Positions 33,482 to 42,427 of a stretch of DNA of 44,646 nt are shown one piece after another; position 1 is the first letter of the stretch, and every line of letters begins with the position of its first letter. The position numbers and the translations under genes were made by a program. This stretch comes from Streptomyces sp. YIM 98790 (GTDB lineage: Bacteria > Actinomycetota > Actinomycetes > Streptomycetales > Streptomycetaceae). Location of the stretch: contig NZ_WTLH01000029.1 in assembly GCF_011421595.1 (NCBI RefSeq), positions 1 to 44,646 on the forward strand. The letters run 5' to 3'. The notes beneath the pieces were generated by a model. That model saw only the letters and a list, made by a program, of their open reading frames with translations. It was not told the origin of the DNA and searched no databases.

Positions 33482-34069
33482 GTGGCGGACGTCATCGACC
33501 TGATCACCCGCGACCATCGCAGGGTGGAGGATCTGTTCGAACAGCTGAAGAACGGCGGCGGAGACCGGGCGGCCCTGATGGAGGAGGTCGCCCGGCTGCT
33601 CATCGCGCATTCCCGCGCCGAGGAGGAGCGGGTCTACCCGGTGATCGCCAAGGAGGTGCCGGGCGAGGAGCAGGAGGTCCAGCACAGCGAGGAGGAGCAC
33701 CAGGAGGCCGAGGAGCTGATCCACCGGCTGCTGGAGGCCGGCCCGGACAGCGGTGCGTTCGACGACCTGCTGGACCAGCTCGTCGGCGCGGTCACCCAGC
33801 ACGTCGAGAAGGAGGAGTCCGAGGTGCTGCCCGCGCTGCGGGACGCCGTCACCGGGGACCGCCTCGCCGAGCTGGCCGAGGAGTTCGGCGAACGCCGCGA
33901 GGAGGCGCTGGAGGAGTACGAGCCGTCGGCCGGCGGTGCCACGGCCCCGGGCATGACCCGGGACGAGCTGTACGAGGAGGCCCGGGAGCACGACATCCCG
34001 GGCCGGTCCCGGATGAACAAGGACGACCTCGCCCGCGCGGTGCAGGAAGAGGCCGAGGACGAGCAGTGA
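33482..34069 (+). CDS. Hemerythrin-domain protein with C-terminal Rho_N/SAP-like segment
   Basis: A 195-residue protein. The four-helix hemerythrin (HHE) domain has metal-ligand candidates H12 (TRDHRRVE), H43 with E47 (AHSRAEEE), H68/H73 (HSEEEHQEAE) and H107 with E111 (HVEKEESEV). It should hold a di-iron site that senses or binds O2, NO or peroxide. Residues ~156-190 (MTRDELYEEAREHDIPGRSRMNKDDLARAVQ) form a separate helix-turn-helix like the Rho N-terminal/SAP-type nucleic-acid-binding motif. GTG 33482 follows AGGAAGG. A SigB-like promoter directly upstream suggests stress induction. Confidence 0.85.
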   Translation: MADVIDLITRDHRRVEDLFEQLKNGGGDRAALMEEVARLLIAHSRAEEERVYPVIAKEVPGEEQEVQHSEEEHQEAEELIHRLLEAGPDSGAFDDLLDQLVGAVTQHVEKEESEVLPALRDAVTGDRLAELAEEFGERREEALEEYEPSAGGATAPGMTRDELYEEAREHDIPGRSRMNKDDLARAVQEEAEDEQ

Positions 34070-34070
34070 C

Positions 34071-34106
34071 GCCGCGCCGGCGGGCCCCCGGCGGGCCCGC
34101 CGCGGC
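34071..34106. terminator. Imperfect hairpin between hemerythrin and SPW-type genes
   Basis: GC-rich inverted repeat (GCCGCG-GGCGGG against CCCGCC-GCGGC) with small bulges between convergent stop codons. Confidence 0.35.
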
Positions 34107-34114
34107 GCGGGGGG

Positions 34115-34696
34115 TCACCGGTCGTCGGGCAGGCTCCGGCCGAGGGCCCGGTGGCGCCTGCGGCGGGCCCGGGCGCCGAACGCGAAGCTGAACAGCCCCA
34201 GCAGGATCAGCACCGTCCCCACGGACACCGCGTTGACCCGGGCCACGTCCAGGTCCGGGCCGCTGCCGTAGTCGAACAGGAACGGGGCGCCGACCAGCAG
34301 CGCGCCCGAGGCGATCACCACAATGTCGGAGAAGAAGCCCCGGGCCCGGGAGAGCACATGTCCCAGCCCGGTCAGGAACACCACCACACCGACGATGCTC
34401 TCCACCAGGTGGGCGTCGGTGGCCCCGTCGGCGAACGGGTAGCCGAGCGGCCACGGTGCGAAGAACAGCCACACACCGGCGATCATCAGCAGAATGCCGA
34501 TCACGTCGTCACGCAGGCCCAGGGCCGGCGGGTGCACCACGGTCTGCTCGGACGGCGGAGGCCCCTGGACCACCCCGGGCCGTTCCGGGGACCCCCGCTC
34601 CTCCGGGAACGGCGCCCGCACCCCGGGGGACGCCGCCGCCGGCGGCCGGGTACGGGGACGCGCGTGCCGTCGCGGACTCGTCTTGTGGCCGCCCAT
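34115..34696 (-). CDS. SPW-repeat-type membrane protein
   Basis: A 193-residue protein. A polar, Pro/Arg-rich N-terminus of ~60 residues is followed by four membrane segments arranged in two pairs (DVIGILLMIAGVWLFFAPWPLGY, IVGVVVFLTGLGHVL, DIVVIASGALLVGAPFLFDY, AVSVGTVLILLGLFSFAF). APWPLGY and APFLFDY occupy the place of the repeated SPW motif. GGGAGGT precedes ATG 34696. Role unknown; its place beside hemerythrin and other small stress-type genes suggests a stress-linked envelope protein. Confidence 0.72.
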   Translation of the reverse strand: MGGHKTSPRRHARPRTRPPAAASPGVRAPFPEERGSPERPGVVQGPPPSEQTVVHPPALGLRDDVIGILLMIAGVWLFFAPWPLGYPFADGATDAHLVESIVGVVVFLTGLGHVLSRARGFFSDIVVIASGALLVGAPFLFDYGSGPDLDVARVNAVSVGTVLILLGLFSFAFGARARRRRHRALGRSLPDDR

Positions 34697-34731
34697 GCGG
34701 ACCACCTCCCTGAGCAGCGGCTCACTCAGCC

Positions 34732-34749
34732 CCCGGGTGCCCACCCGGG
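34732..34749. promoter_or_regulatory. Palindrome upstream of the SPW-type gene
   Basis: CCCGGGTGCCCACCCGGG is an 8-bp perfect inverted repeat around CC, 36 bp before the start codon. Operator or leader hairpin. Confidence 0.4.
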
Positions 34750-34802
34750 CCGGGGGAAACCCCGCGGCGCCGGCCTCGGGCGGGCGGTTTCCCGGCCCCG
34801 GA

Positions 34803-35063
34803 TCAGCCCCGCTCCTGCTCCGGCGGCTCGCCCCCGGACGTGCCGGTCCCGCCCGGCTCCGCCTGCTCACCGGCCGGCGGCGCCTCGGGTACGGCACGGC
34901 CCCGCAGGCCCTCCTCCCCGGCGGAGCCCCGCCGGCCGCCCTCCCGCTCCCGCTTCCGCTCCTTCTCCTGCTGCTGCTCCCGTTGCTGCTGCATCTTCCC
35001 GGGCCGGGTGAGCACGTCCTGGGTCTTCTGGCTCTTGCGCCGGTTCTCCTCAGGAACCGTCAT
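34803..35063 (-). CDS. Small hydrophilic protein, probably disordered
   Basis: An 86-residue protein of Glu, Lys, Arg, Gln and Gly with no hydrophobic core. Residues 20-42 are a Gln/Lys/Glu/Arg helix (RPGKMQQQREQQQEKERKRE). The composition resembles hydrophilin or stress proteins but no family is recognised. GGAGGG lies before ATG 35063. It is divergent from the zinc-ribbon gene across a region with a 28-bp palindrome. Confidence 0.6.
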   Translation of the reverse strand: MTVPEENRRKSQKTQDVLTRPGKMQQQREQQQEKERKREREGGRRGSAGEEGLRGRAVPEAPPAGEQAEPGGTGTSGGEPPEQERG

Positions 35064-35091
35064 GGCGGGCCCTCCTCTGCGTGTCCGCATG

Positions 35092-35119
35092 CGTCGGCAT
35101 GCCGGCCGGCATGCCGACG
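35092..35119. promoter_or_regulatory. 28-bp perfect palindrome between divergent small genes
   Basis: Bases 35092-35105 are the exact reverse complement of 35106-35119. Each arm contains GGCATGCC (35096-35103 and 35108-35115), itself a palindrome, 12 bp apart. It lies 29 bp from the minus-strand start and 125 bp from the plus-strand start. A shared operator is the likeliest role. Confidence 0.6.
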
Positions 35120-35243
35120 GCCGGGTATCCCCGGCTCCCGGCGGCAACCGTCCCGAGCGGTCCGGACGGCGGTTACCGGCGGCCCGGGGCGGGAACCCGG
35201 CAGGCCGCACCGGAACCTGGCGGAGACGGGAGGTACCGCTGCC

Positions 35244-35405
35244 ATGACCGCGAAGGCCGGTGAGAAGGCCCGGAAGACCGGCGACTTCTTCTGCGCGGAA
35301 TGCAGCGCCAAGGTCCATGTGGACGCCGGGGACGAGATCCCCGCCTGTCCCAACGGCCACAAGGAGTTCGCCACCCGGCGCCACGAGCCGGACACCAGGA
35401 CCTAG
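35244..35405 (+). CDS. Small zinc-ribbon protein
   Basis: A 53-residue protein. FFCAECSAKV (CxxC) and PACPNGHKEF (CxxxH) give a likely three-Cys, one-His zinc site. The rest is charged. GGGAGG lies about 10 nt before ATG 35244. Such mini-proteins are common in actinobacteria but have no assigned job. It precedes the DUF2795 gene by 75 bp on the same strand. Confidence 0.7.
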   Translation: MTAKAGEKARKTGDFFCAECSAKVHVDAGDEIPACPNGHKEFATRRHEPDTRT

Positions 35406-35480
35406 CGGGGCGGCCGCGCCGCCGCACGGCGGCGCCGTCACCCACGGTCACCCACGGAGGAGAACCCACGGAGGACAGCC

Positions 35481-35672
35481 ATGGCCACGATCAACCCCAT
35501 CGACCTGCAGAAGGCGCTCAGCGGCGTCGACTACCCGGCCAAGCGGGACCAGCTCGTCGAGCACGCCCGCAAGCAGAAGGCGAACGATGCCGTCATCGAC
35601 AAGCTGTCCCATCTGAAGGAGAAGGAATTCAGCGGGCCGGACAAGGTCAGCAAGGCGGTGTTCAACGAGTAG
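35481..35672 (+). CDS. DUF2795 protein
   Basis: A 63-residue protein. INPIDLQKALSGVDYPAKRDQLVEHARKQKANDAVIDKLSHLKEKEFSGPDKVSKAV is the DUF2795 pattern, a small helical domain in which a Pro-containing segment (VDYPA) is followed by the A(R/K)xxxAxxxVIDxL helix. GGAGGACA precedes ATG 35481. The 40 bp before it contain three CCCACGG copies. Function unknown; often close to stress genes, as here. Confidence 0.82.
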   Translation: MATINPIDLQKALSGVDYPAKRDQLVEHARKQKANDAVIDKLSHLKEKEFSGPDKVSKAVFNE

Positions 35673-35825
35673 CACGGAGAGCCGCGCGCGGCCCCGGTCC
35701 TCTCCTCTCCCTCCCGCGCCTCTCCTCCCGCGCCGGAGGATGCCCCGGAGCGGCGGTGTTTCAGCCAGGCACCGGTGGCAACCCCGGGCGGCGGTCAGCA
35801 CTCCGGAGGCCGAAGGGAGAATCCC

Positions 35826-36572
35826 ATGGAGAAGACGGTGGCATGCGACCTCAGCGGGCGGCGCGCCCTGGTGACCGGGGCGGCGCGCGGACTGGGGGCC
35901 GCCATCGCCTGGCGGCTGGCGGACGCGGGGGCGGCCGTGTGGGTGGCGGACGTCCGCCGGGAACAGGGCGAGAAGGTCTGCGCCCGGCTGCGGGCCGAGG
36001 GCCGGGAGGCGGAGTTCCTGGAGCTGGACGTCACCGACTCCGGCGCCGTGGCGGACGCGTTCCGGTCGCTGGACGAGCGCGGACGCCCGCCCGGCATCCT
36101 GGTGAACGACGCCGCCGTGGACGTGTCCGCACCGCTGGAGCATCTGACCGCGGAAGAGGTCACGCGGGTCGTCTCCACCAACCTGCTGGGCGCCGCGTAC
36201 ACCTGTCTGGAGGCCTACCGCCGCATGGTGGCGGCGGGCAGCGGCCATATCGTCAACATCCTGTCGACCGCGGCCAACCGCACCTGGACGGAGGCCGGTC
36301 CGTATGCCGCCAGCAAGCACGGGCTGCGGGCGTTCACCCACACCCTGTTCAAGGAGGCCCAGCGGGACTGCCTGGGCGTGGGGATCACCGGCGTGATCGC
36401 CGGCGGCATGAACACCCCGTTCATCACCGAGCGGTTCCCGGACACCGATCTGGACAAGCTGCAGAGCCCGGACATCGTCGCCGACACGGTGCTGTACGCC
36501 CTGTCGGTGCCGGCCGGGAGCTGCGTGCCGGAGCTGGTGGTGGTGCCGCGCAACGAGCCGTCCTGGCCCTGA
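35826..36572 (+). CDS. Short-chain dehydrogenase/reductase
   Basis: A 248-residue NAD(P)-dependent oxidoreductase. The cofactor motif TGAARGLG is at 17-24, and D41 (VADVRR) after beta-2 points to NAD(H). The catalytic residues are N119, S147, Y160 and K164 (YAASK). The usual NNAG is LVNDAA. C-terminal ITGVIAGGMNTPFITERF resembles beta-ketoacyl-reductase-like SDRs. GAAGGGAG precedes ATG 35826. Substrate unknown. A 153-bp gap separates it from DUF2795. Confidence 0.87.
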   Translation: MEKTVACDLSGRRALVTGAARGLGAAIAWRLADAGAAVWVADVRREQGEKVCARLRAEGREAEFLELDVTDSGAVADAFRSLDERGRPPGILVNDAAVDVSAPLEHLTAEEVTRVVSTNLLGAAYTCLEAYRRMVAAGSGHIVNILSTAANRTWTEAGPYAASKHGLRAFTHTLFKEAQRDCLGVGITGVIAGGMNTPFITERFPDTDLDKLQSPDIVADTVLYALSVPAGSCVPELVVVPRNEPSWP

Positions 36573-36666
36573 GCCGGGCACGGTTCCGTCCCGGGTCCGG
36601 CGGGGAGCCGCGCCGGACCCGGGACGGCGGCCGCCGGGGGACCGGGAGCCGGGAGTCCCGGAGTCC

Positions 36667-37278
36667 TCAGGAACCGGTGTCCATCGCCCGGCGTGCGGCG
36701 TCCCGGGCGCGGTCGACGACCGCCGCCACCGGTCCGGCCGCCAGGTTGGCGGCGGCGGACTCCACCCCGGGATGGGGGCGGGTGGGCGCGGTGGCCTCGG
36801 CGGCGCGGACCGCCCTGGCCAGGGCGGCCAGCCGCCCCGGGTCGGCGGTGCGCCGCAGGTGGGTGAATTCGTAGCGCTCCTCGGCGCGGGCGTGTTCCAT
36901 CACCGCGGTGCGCAACTGGAGCAGCCCGGGGAGGAAGGCCGGATCGTCGGTGTCCATGCCGTCCAGCCGGGCGAGTGTCTCCTTTGCCCGGCGTTCCTCC
37001 TCCAGCCGGTCGGCGACCACGCCCTCGCCGCCCGCCACGGCGCGGCGGGCGTAGGGGTGGACGGTCTCCTCCTCGGCGGTCTCGTGCACGGCGAGCAGCC
37101 GTACCAGGCGGTGGAACGCGTCGCGGCGGGCGTCGCCCTCGCTCCGCTCCACCTCGTCGAAGAGGTTGCGGATGTCGCCGTGCTGCCGCATCAGCAGCGC
37201 GACCACGTCCTCCTCCGCGCCGGCGCTGGTCCGGCCGCTGTCGCGCACCGGGTCCTGTCCGGGCTCGGTCTGGGTCAT
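36667..37278 (-). CDS. Hemerythrin-domain protein, second copy
   Basis: A 203-residue protein. The HHE domain has H33 (MRQHGDIRNLF), H65 with E69 (AVHETAEEE), H74 and later MEHARAEERYEF. The C-terminal ~40 residues are Ala/Pro-rich. I took ATG 37278 (MTQTE), 8 nt after AGGAG, over ATG 37284, which is only 1-2 nt from it. It follows the ferritin-like gene by 32 bp and is surely in its operon. It is distinct in sequence from the hemerythrin at 33482 and lacks its Rho_N-like tail. Confidence 0.83.
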   Translation of the reverse strand: MTQTEPGQDPVRDSGRTSAGAEEDVVALLMRQHGDIRNLFDEVERSEGDARRDAFHRLVRLLAVHETAEEETVHPYARRAVAGGEGVVADRLEEERRAKETLARLDGMDTDDPAFLPGLLQLRTAVMEHARAEERYEFTHLRRTADPGRLAALARAVRAAEATAPTRPHPGVESAAANLAAGPVAAVVDRARDAARRAMDTGS

Positions 37279-37310
37279 CTTCATGCTCCTGGGCCGTGGT
37301 GCGGGAAGGG

Positions 37311-38513
37311 TCAGTACTGCTCGCGCAGCGCGGGCACGGGGTGGGAACCCTCGCTCTCGATCCGGTACTCGCGGTTGAACAGCTCCTGGTGCTGTGCGAT
37401 CACGCGCTCGCTGGGCGGGGCGCCGTCGCCGTTGAGCTGCTGCTGCATGCGCTCGAACCGCTCGTGGGCCTCGCGGACGTATCCGGCGCCCAGGGTGGTG
37501 AGGTCGAGCTGTTCGGCGATCAGGTCGCGGACGTACTGCTTGTTGGGTTCGAAGGTGAGCACGTTGGGCAACTCGGGGGCCAGGATCTCCGCCGGGTCGC
37601 GGCCGTCGTGCCGTCGCATCAGGTCGCACGCGAGGCGCAGGTGCTCCAGCTCCATGTTCAGGTGGAGTTCCCAGATCGCCTTCACCTTGGGATCCGGCTC
37701 CTGCTCCATGAACGAGTGGTAGAGGTAGCACTCGTTGTACTCATGGTTGACCAGCATTTCCCACCAGGTCTCACCCGGGTCCACCAGGGACTCGTAGTGG
37801 GTGACGTGCTCCTCCTCGATCAGCCCGATCTCCTGGTACAGCTCCCGGGCGATCGGCTCCATGTAGGTGGGGCCGACGTTCATGTAGAAGTTCATGGTCT
37901 GCTGCTCGGCGGACATGATGGTCAGCGCGTGCAGCTTGGAGAGCGGGTCGGCGCGCTGCCGGTCGTAGGGGTCGCGCACGTTGTCGGCCGGGTGGCGGTG
38001 GTGCCGGACCGTGGGCCGGCCGGGCATCACCTCGGTGAGCTGGTCGACGATGGCCTCCGCCTTGCGGTGCTCGATCATCTCGTAGAGGTTGGCGTACCGG
38101 TAGAGGTGGTCGAAGTCCTCCAGCACGCCGAACTGGTACGCCTGCTTCAGGTAGGGGTCGGGCTCCATCCGGGCGACCCAGGCGGTGAGGTCCACCGCCA
38201 CCTGCTCGTAGGCGATGGTGGTCTCCAGCACCGAGGAGACGCCCGGCAGAAGCCAGTTGACCGCCTTCTGCTGCTGGGCCTCGACGTAGCGCACCTCGGC
38301 GAGCTGCCGCTTGACTTCCGGATCGGGGCAGTGGCGTGCCATGTGGTGGCTGAACATGACCGCTTCGGTCTCGATGCCGTTCATGGTGATGATGCGGCAG
38401 CGGGTGTAGGGGTCGCAGTGGTCGGGGTCGATCGGGGTGACGGCCAGCTCGCTCCAGTTCCGCACCTGGCGGTCCAGGGGGATTCCCCGCTGTTCGAGGG
38501 GATTGAACGTCAT
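37311..38513 (-). CDS. Large ferritin-like di-iron protein of unknown function
   Basis: A 400-residue, almost wholly helical protein with metal-binding motifs of the ferritin-like superfamily: E132/H136 (LEDFDHLYRY), E145/E148/H149 (YEMIEHRKAE), E235-H236 (IEEEHVTHYES) and E288/H291 (MELEHLRLA). The motifs occur as two similar halves, suggesting internal duplication, each perhaps able to carry one di-metal site. Residues 1-60 contain CDPYTRCRIITMNGIETEAVMFSHHMARHCPDP, rich in Cys, His and Met. GGGAG precedes ATG 38513. It is co-transcribed with a hemerythrin-like gene, which supports a role in oxygen, peroxide or iron handling. I do not know an assigned function. Confidence 0.65.
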   Translation of the reverse strand: MTFNPLEQRGIPLDRQVRNWSELAVTPIDPDHCDPYTRCRIITMNGIETEAVMFSHHMARHCPDPEVKRQLAEVRYVEAQQQKAVNWLLPGVSSVLETTIAYEQVAVDLTAWVARMEPDPYLKQAYQFGVLEDFDHLYRYANLYEMIEHRKAEAIVDQLTEVMPGRPTVRHHRHPADNVRDPYDRQRADPLSKLHALTIMSAEQQTMNFYMNVGPTYMEPIARELYQEIGLIEEEHVTHYESLVDPGETWWEMLVNHEYNECYLYHSFMEQEPDPKVKAIWELHLNMELEHLRLACDLMRRHDGRDPAEILAPELPNVLTFEPNKQYVRDLIAEQLDLTTLGAGYVREAHERFERMQQQLNGDGAPPSERVIAQHQELFNREYRIESEGSHPVPALREQY

Positions 38514-38551
38514 GGGTGGTTGCTCCCGGTGAGTGGGGGTTTGATGACGTT

Positions 38552-38578
38552 CTCACTGTGAGCGACGGCATGGCTCAC
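38552..38578. promoter_or_regulatory. CTCAC/GTGAG half-site cluster before the ferritin-like operon
   Basis: CTCACTGTGAG (38552-38562) is a palindrome, and GTGAGC (38558) with GCTCAC (38573) forms a second overlapping inverted repeat, 39-65 bp upstream of the start codon. Candidate operator. Confidence 0.4.
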
Positions 38579-38814
38579 GCCCGTGCGGACCGCCGGGTGG
38601 TGCCGGAATGGAGCAGTGATATCCACGGCACCGGTCCACTCGGGGTGACCCGACGTGCGCAGCCGGCACTACGGCGGACGTCCGTCCCACGGCCCCGTCG
38701 GAGAAGTGCGGCCCTCCCCGCCGGCATGGCCATAACGCCGCACCGCGGCAGTTCCCGGAGCACGGCTGGGGGGGCAACCATGGCGAAGAACGAGGGGGCG
38801 AACCAGCGAGGGGC

Positions 38815-38848
38815 GGGGCGGGCCGCCGCACCACCGGCGGCCCGCCCC
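38815..38848. terminator. Terminator of the lpd gene
   Basis: A perfect 14-bp stem (38815-38828 with 38835-38848) and a 6-nt loop, 8 bp past the lpd stop codon. Confidence 0.75.
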
Positions 38849-38855
38849 TGCCTCC

Positions 38856-40268
<1,413 letters not shown>

Positions 40269-40493
40269 GAGAGTTCCTTTCCTGCGCGGTGGCTCGGTGT
40301 TCCGGCCCCGGATGCCGGGGCCGGCTCCGTCCCCATCATGGGTGATCACCGCCCGCCGGGGCGGAGCCGGGGGGCGGCGCCGCCGCCGGCGGACGGTGAT
40401 CGCCGCACCGGGGCCGGCGGTGCGGCGGGCGGTGGCGAGCAGTCCGGTGCGCGAGGCGTGGCTGCCGTCCGGGGGCCCGTCCGCCCCGGGCGC

Positions 40494-40516
40494 TATAATG
40501 ACTGACCAGTCAGTCA
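40494..40516 (+). promoter_or_regulatory. TATAAT -10 with overlapping TetR-type palindrome
   Basis: A perfect -10 TATAAT (40494-40499) overlaps TGACTGACCAGTCAGTCA (40499-40516), an 8-bp inverted repeat around CA. The palindrome covers the expected start of transcription, ideal for repression by the TetR protein encoded next. No good -35 is seen. Confidence 0.8.
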
Positions 40517-40533
40517 TGTACGGGAGGAGCAGC

Positions 40534-41133
40534 ATGGGGCCCAGGCAGGTGGACCGGACGGCCCGCCGGGAGGCGATCCTCTCCGCGGCGGTGCGGGTCT
40601 TCGCCCGGCACGGCTTCGCGGCCGGGCGGATCGAGGACGTGGCACGCGAGGCGGGCGTCGCCAAGGGCAGCGTCTACCTCTACTTCGACAGCCGGGAGGA
40701 GCTGCTCCGCGCGGCCTTCGAAGGGCTGGCGGCCCGCTCGGCGGAGGTGCTGGAGGAGGCCGTGGCCGGCGGTGGCCCGGCCGCCGGGCGGCTGGCCGCG
40801 ATGGTGCGGGCGGTGATGGCGCTGCTGGCCCGGGAGCGGGACCTGGCCCTGGTCCTGCTGGACGTCTGGTCCGCGGACCGCGCCGGGCAGCCGCAGCCGC
40901 TGGACCTGGCCGCGTTCTACCGCGAGTACCGGGGGGCGGTGGCCGCGCTGCTGGCCGAGGCGGCCCGGGACGGCGCGGCACTTCCGGTGGCTCCGGAGCA
41001 GCATGCCGCGGTACTGGTCGGCGCGATCGAGGGCTGCCTGCTCCAGTGGCTGGTCGATCCCTCCGTGGAGCTGACCGCGCTCACCGAGCCGCTGCTGCGG
41101 CTGCTGGTCCCGGCCGGCGGGGAGCCGTCGTGA
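40534..41133 (+). CDS. TetR-family regulator
   Basis: A 199-residue repressor. [48 protein letters not shown] (11-58) is a clear TetR helix-turn-helix; VYLYF marks the recognition helix end. GGGAGGAG precedes ATG 40534. It is the first gene of a three-gene operon and its stop overlaps the next start (GTGA). It probably binds the palindrome at its own promoter. Confidence 0.92.
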   Translation: MGPRQVDRTARREAILSAAVRVFARHGFAAGRIEDVAREAGVAKGSVYLYFDSREELLRAAFEGLAARSAEVLEEAVAGGGPAAGRLAAMVRAVMALLARERDLALVLLDVWSADRAGQPQPLDLAAFYREYRGAVAALLAEAARDGAALPVAPEQHAAVLVGAIEGCLLQWLVDPSVELTALTEPLLRLLVPAGGEPS

Positions 41134-41684
41134 GCGCCGCCCGGCCCGGCGCGGCCGGTCTGCTGGTCGGGCCCGGCGCCTCGGCGGGCGAGCGGACCGT
41201 CACCGCCGCCACCGCCGCCGGCGGGGCACTGCTGGCCACGGGATGGCCGGCCTGGCAGGGCGCCGGCTGGAGCTGGTGGCAGTACGCCGTGGTGGCGCTG
41301 GTGGCGGTGGACCTGTTCGGCGGCGCGGCGGCCAACGCCACCGACGCGGCCCGCCGCTGGTGGCACCGGCCCGGGCGGGGCGCACGCCACCACCTGGCCT
41401 TCGTCGCCGCGCACGGGCAGCCGTTCGTGCTGGCGCTCGCCGTTCCCGGCTACGGCTGGGCCGCCGCCGCGGCCGCCTACGGCACCGTGCTCGCCGCGGC
41501 GGTGGCCGTGACGGGCGCGCCGCCGGCACTGCGCCGCCCGGTGGCGCACGGGGCCGCCGCCCTGGTGGCGGCCGTCCTGCTGCTGGTGCCGCCGGACGCC
41601 GGGCCGCATCTGGGCTGGGTGGCCCCGGTACTCGCGGTCAAGCTGCTGCTCGCCCATCTGCTTCCGGAAGGAGCCGACAGTTGA
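41130..41684 (+). CDS. Small integral membrane protein
   Basis: A 184-residue protein with about five hydrophobic segments (roughly residues 25-40, 48-65, 92-110, 112-128 and 138-155). It contains VDLFGGAAANATDAARRWWHRPGRGARHHLAFVAAHGQPFVLAL, with a charged, His-rich loop. I do not recognise the family with certainty. The GTG start overlaps the tetR stop and its own stop overlaps the TTG of the next gene, so all three are translationally coupled. Confidence 0.75.
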   Translation: MSAARPGAAGLLVGPGASAGERTVTAATAAGGALLATGWPAWQGAGWSWWQYAVVALVAVDLFGGAAANATDAARRWWHRPGRGARHHLAFVAAHGQPFVLALAVPGYGWAAAAAAYGTVLAAAVAVTGAPPALRRPVAHGAAALVAAVLLLVPPDAGPHLGWVAPVLAVKLLLAHLLPEGADS

Positions 41685-42181
41685 TCAACCCGCTGCGGGG
41701 CGGCCCGCCCAGGGGCGGTCTGCGCCGTGCCGTGCTGCGCGCCCCCGTTGCGCTGTACCGGATGGGGCTGGGCGGTCTGCTCGGCGGACGCATGGTGCTG
41801 CTCACGCACACCGGGCGGGTGAGCGGGCAGCCGCGGCAGGTGGTGCTGGAGGTGGTGGAACGCGGGCGGGAACCCGGCAGCCTGCTGATCGCCTCCGGCT
41901 ACGGCGGGCGGTCCCAGTGGTTCCGCAATGTGCTGGCCACGCCCCGGGTCCGCTACCAGGTGGGCCGGCGACGGTACACCGGCACGGCGGTGCCGCTGCC
42001 GCCCGAGGAGTCCGGGCGGCGGCTGGCCGGCTATGCGGACCGCCATCCCCGGCTGGCCGCCCGCCTGATGAAGGCCGTCGGCCACGGCCCGCGCACCGCC
42101 GCCGACTACCGCGCCCTCGGTGCGGACCGGTGCCACGGCGTCCCGCTGGTCGAACTCCGCCCGGACACCACGGGGCACTGA
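41681..42181 (+). CDS. Deazaflavin (F420)-dependent nitroreductase-family protein
   Basis: A 166-residue protein of the DDN/F420H2-dependent split-barrel group. LLTHTGRVSGQPRQVVLEVVE (about 35-55) and SGYGGRSQWFRNVLATPRVRYQVGRRRYTG (about 70-100) are the cofactor-binding hallmarks. TTG 41681 is chosen because GGAAGGAG lies 8 nt upstream and the codon overlaps the preceding stop (TTGA); the next in-frame ATG (41763) would remove the N-terminal helix. It probably reduces a quinone, nitro compound or unsaturated lipid. Coupling to a TetR protein suggests induction by its substrate. Confidence 0.85.
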   Translation: MINPLRGGPPRGGLRRAVLRAPVALYRMGLGGLLGGRMVLLTHTGRVSGQPRQVVLEVVERGREPGSLLIASGYGGRSQWFRNVLATPRVRYQVGRRRYTGTAVPLPPEESGRRLAGYADRHPRLAARLMKAVGHGPRTAADYRALGADRCHGVPLVELRPDTTGH

Positions 42182-42332
42182 CCACAGGCCGGCATCCCGC
42201 CGTCCCCGCCCGTTCCGTTCGCTTCCGCCCCCCTTCCGCCCCGGCAACGCCCCGGCAACGCCCCGGCGGGACTCCGGGCGGCGCCCGGTACGGGCCCGTT
42301 CCGCGGGGGTTGCCGGGGGCAGAGGGTGTTGT

Positions 42333-42344
42333 TACTTTCGAGTA
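42333..42344. promoter_or_regulatory. TACT-TTCG-AGTA palindrome before the beta-propeller gene
   Basis: A short inverted repeat in an AT-richer patch (42328-42358), about 85 bp before the start. It may be part of a promoter or operator; no clean -35/-10 pair could be assigned. Confidence 0.35.
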
Positions 42345-42427
42345 GCCATTGGTTGGCATGCCCCCCTCATGCCGCTCACCCGCGCGCGAGAGCGCTCCGC
42401 CGCCGCCCGCTCCGGAGAGGAATGACC

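Larger units (their letters stand above)
38514..38855. other. Intergenic region between lpd and the ferritin-like gene
   Basis: 342 bp. The left end has a cluster of GTGAG/CTCAC half-sites (38552-38578). The right end has the lpd terminator. A 28-codon frame from ATG 38780 runs through the terminator stem and is not credible. Confidence 0.45.

Noticed and set aside
42239..42270. Two to three copies of CCCCGGCAACG
   Set aside because: Too few copies and too GC-rich to separate from chance low complexity.
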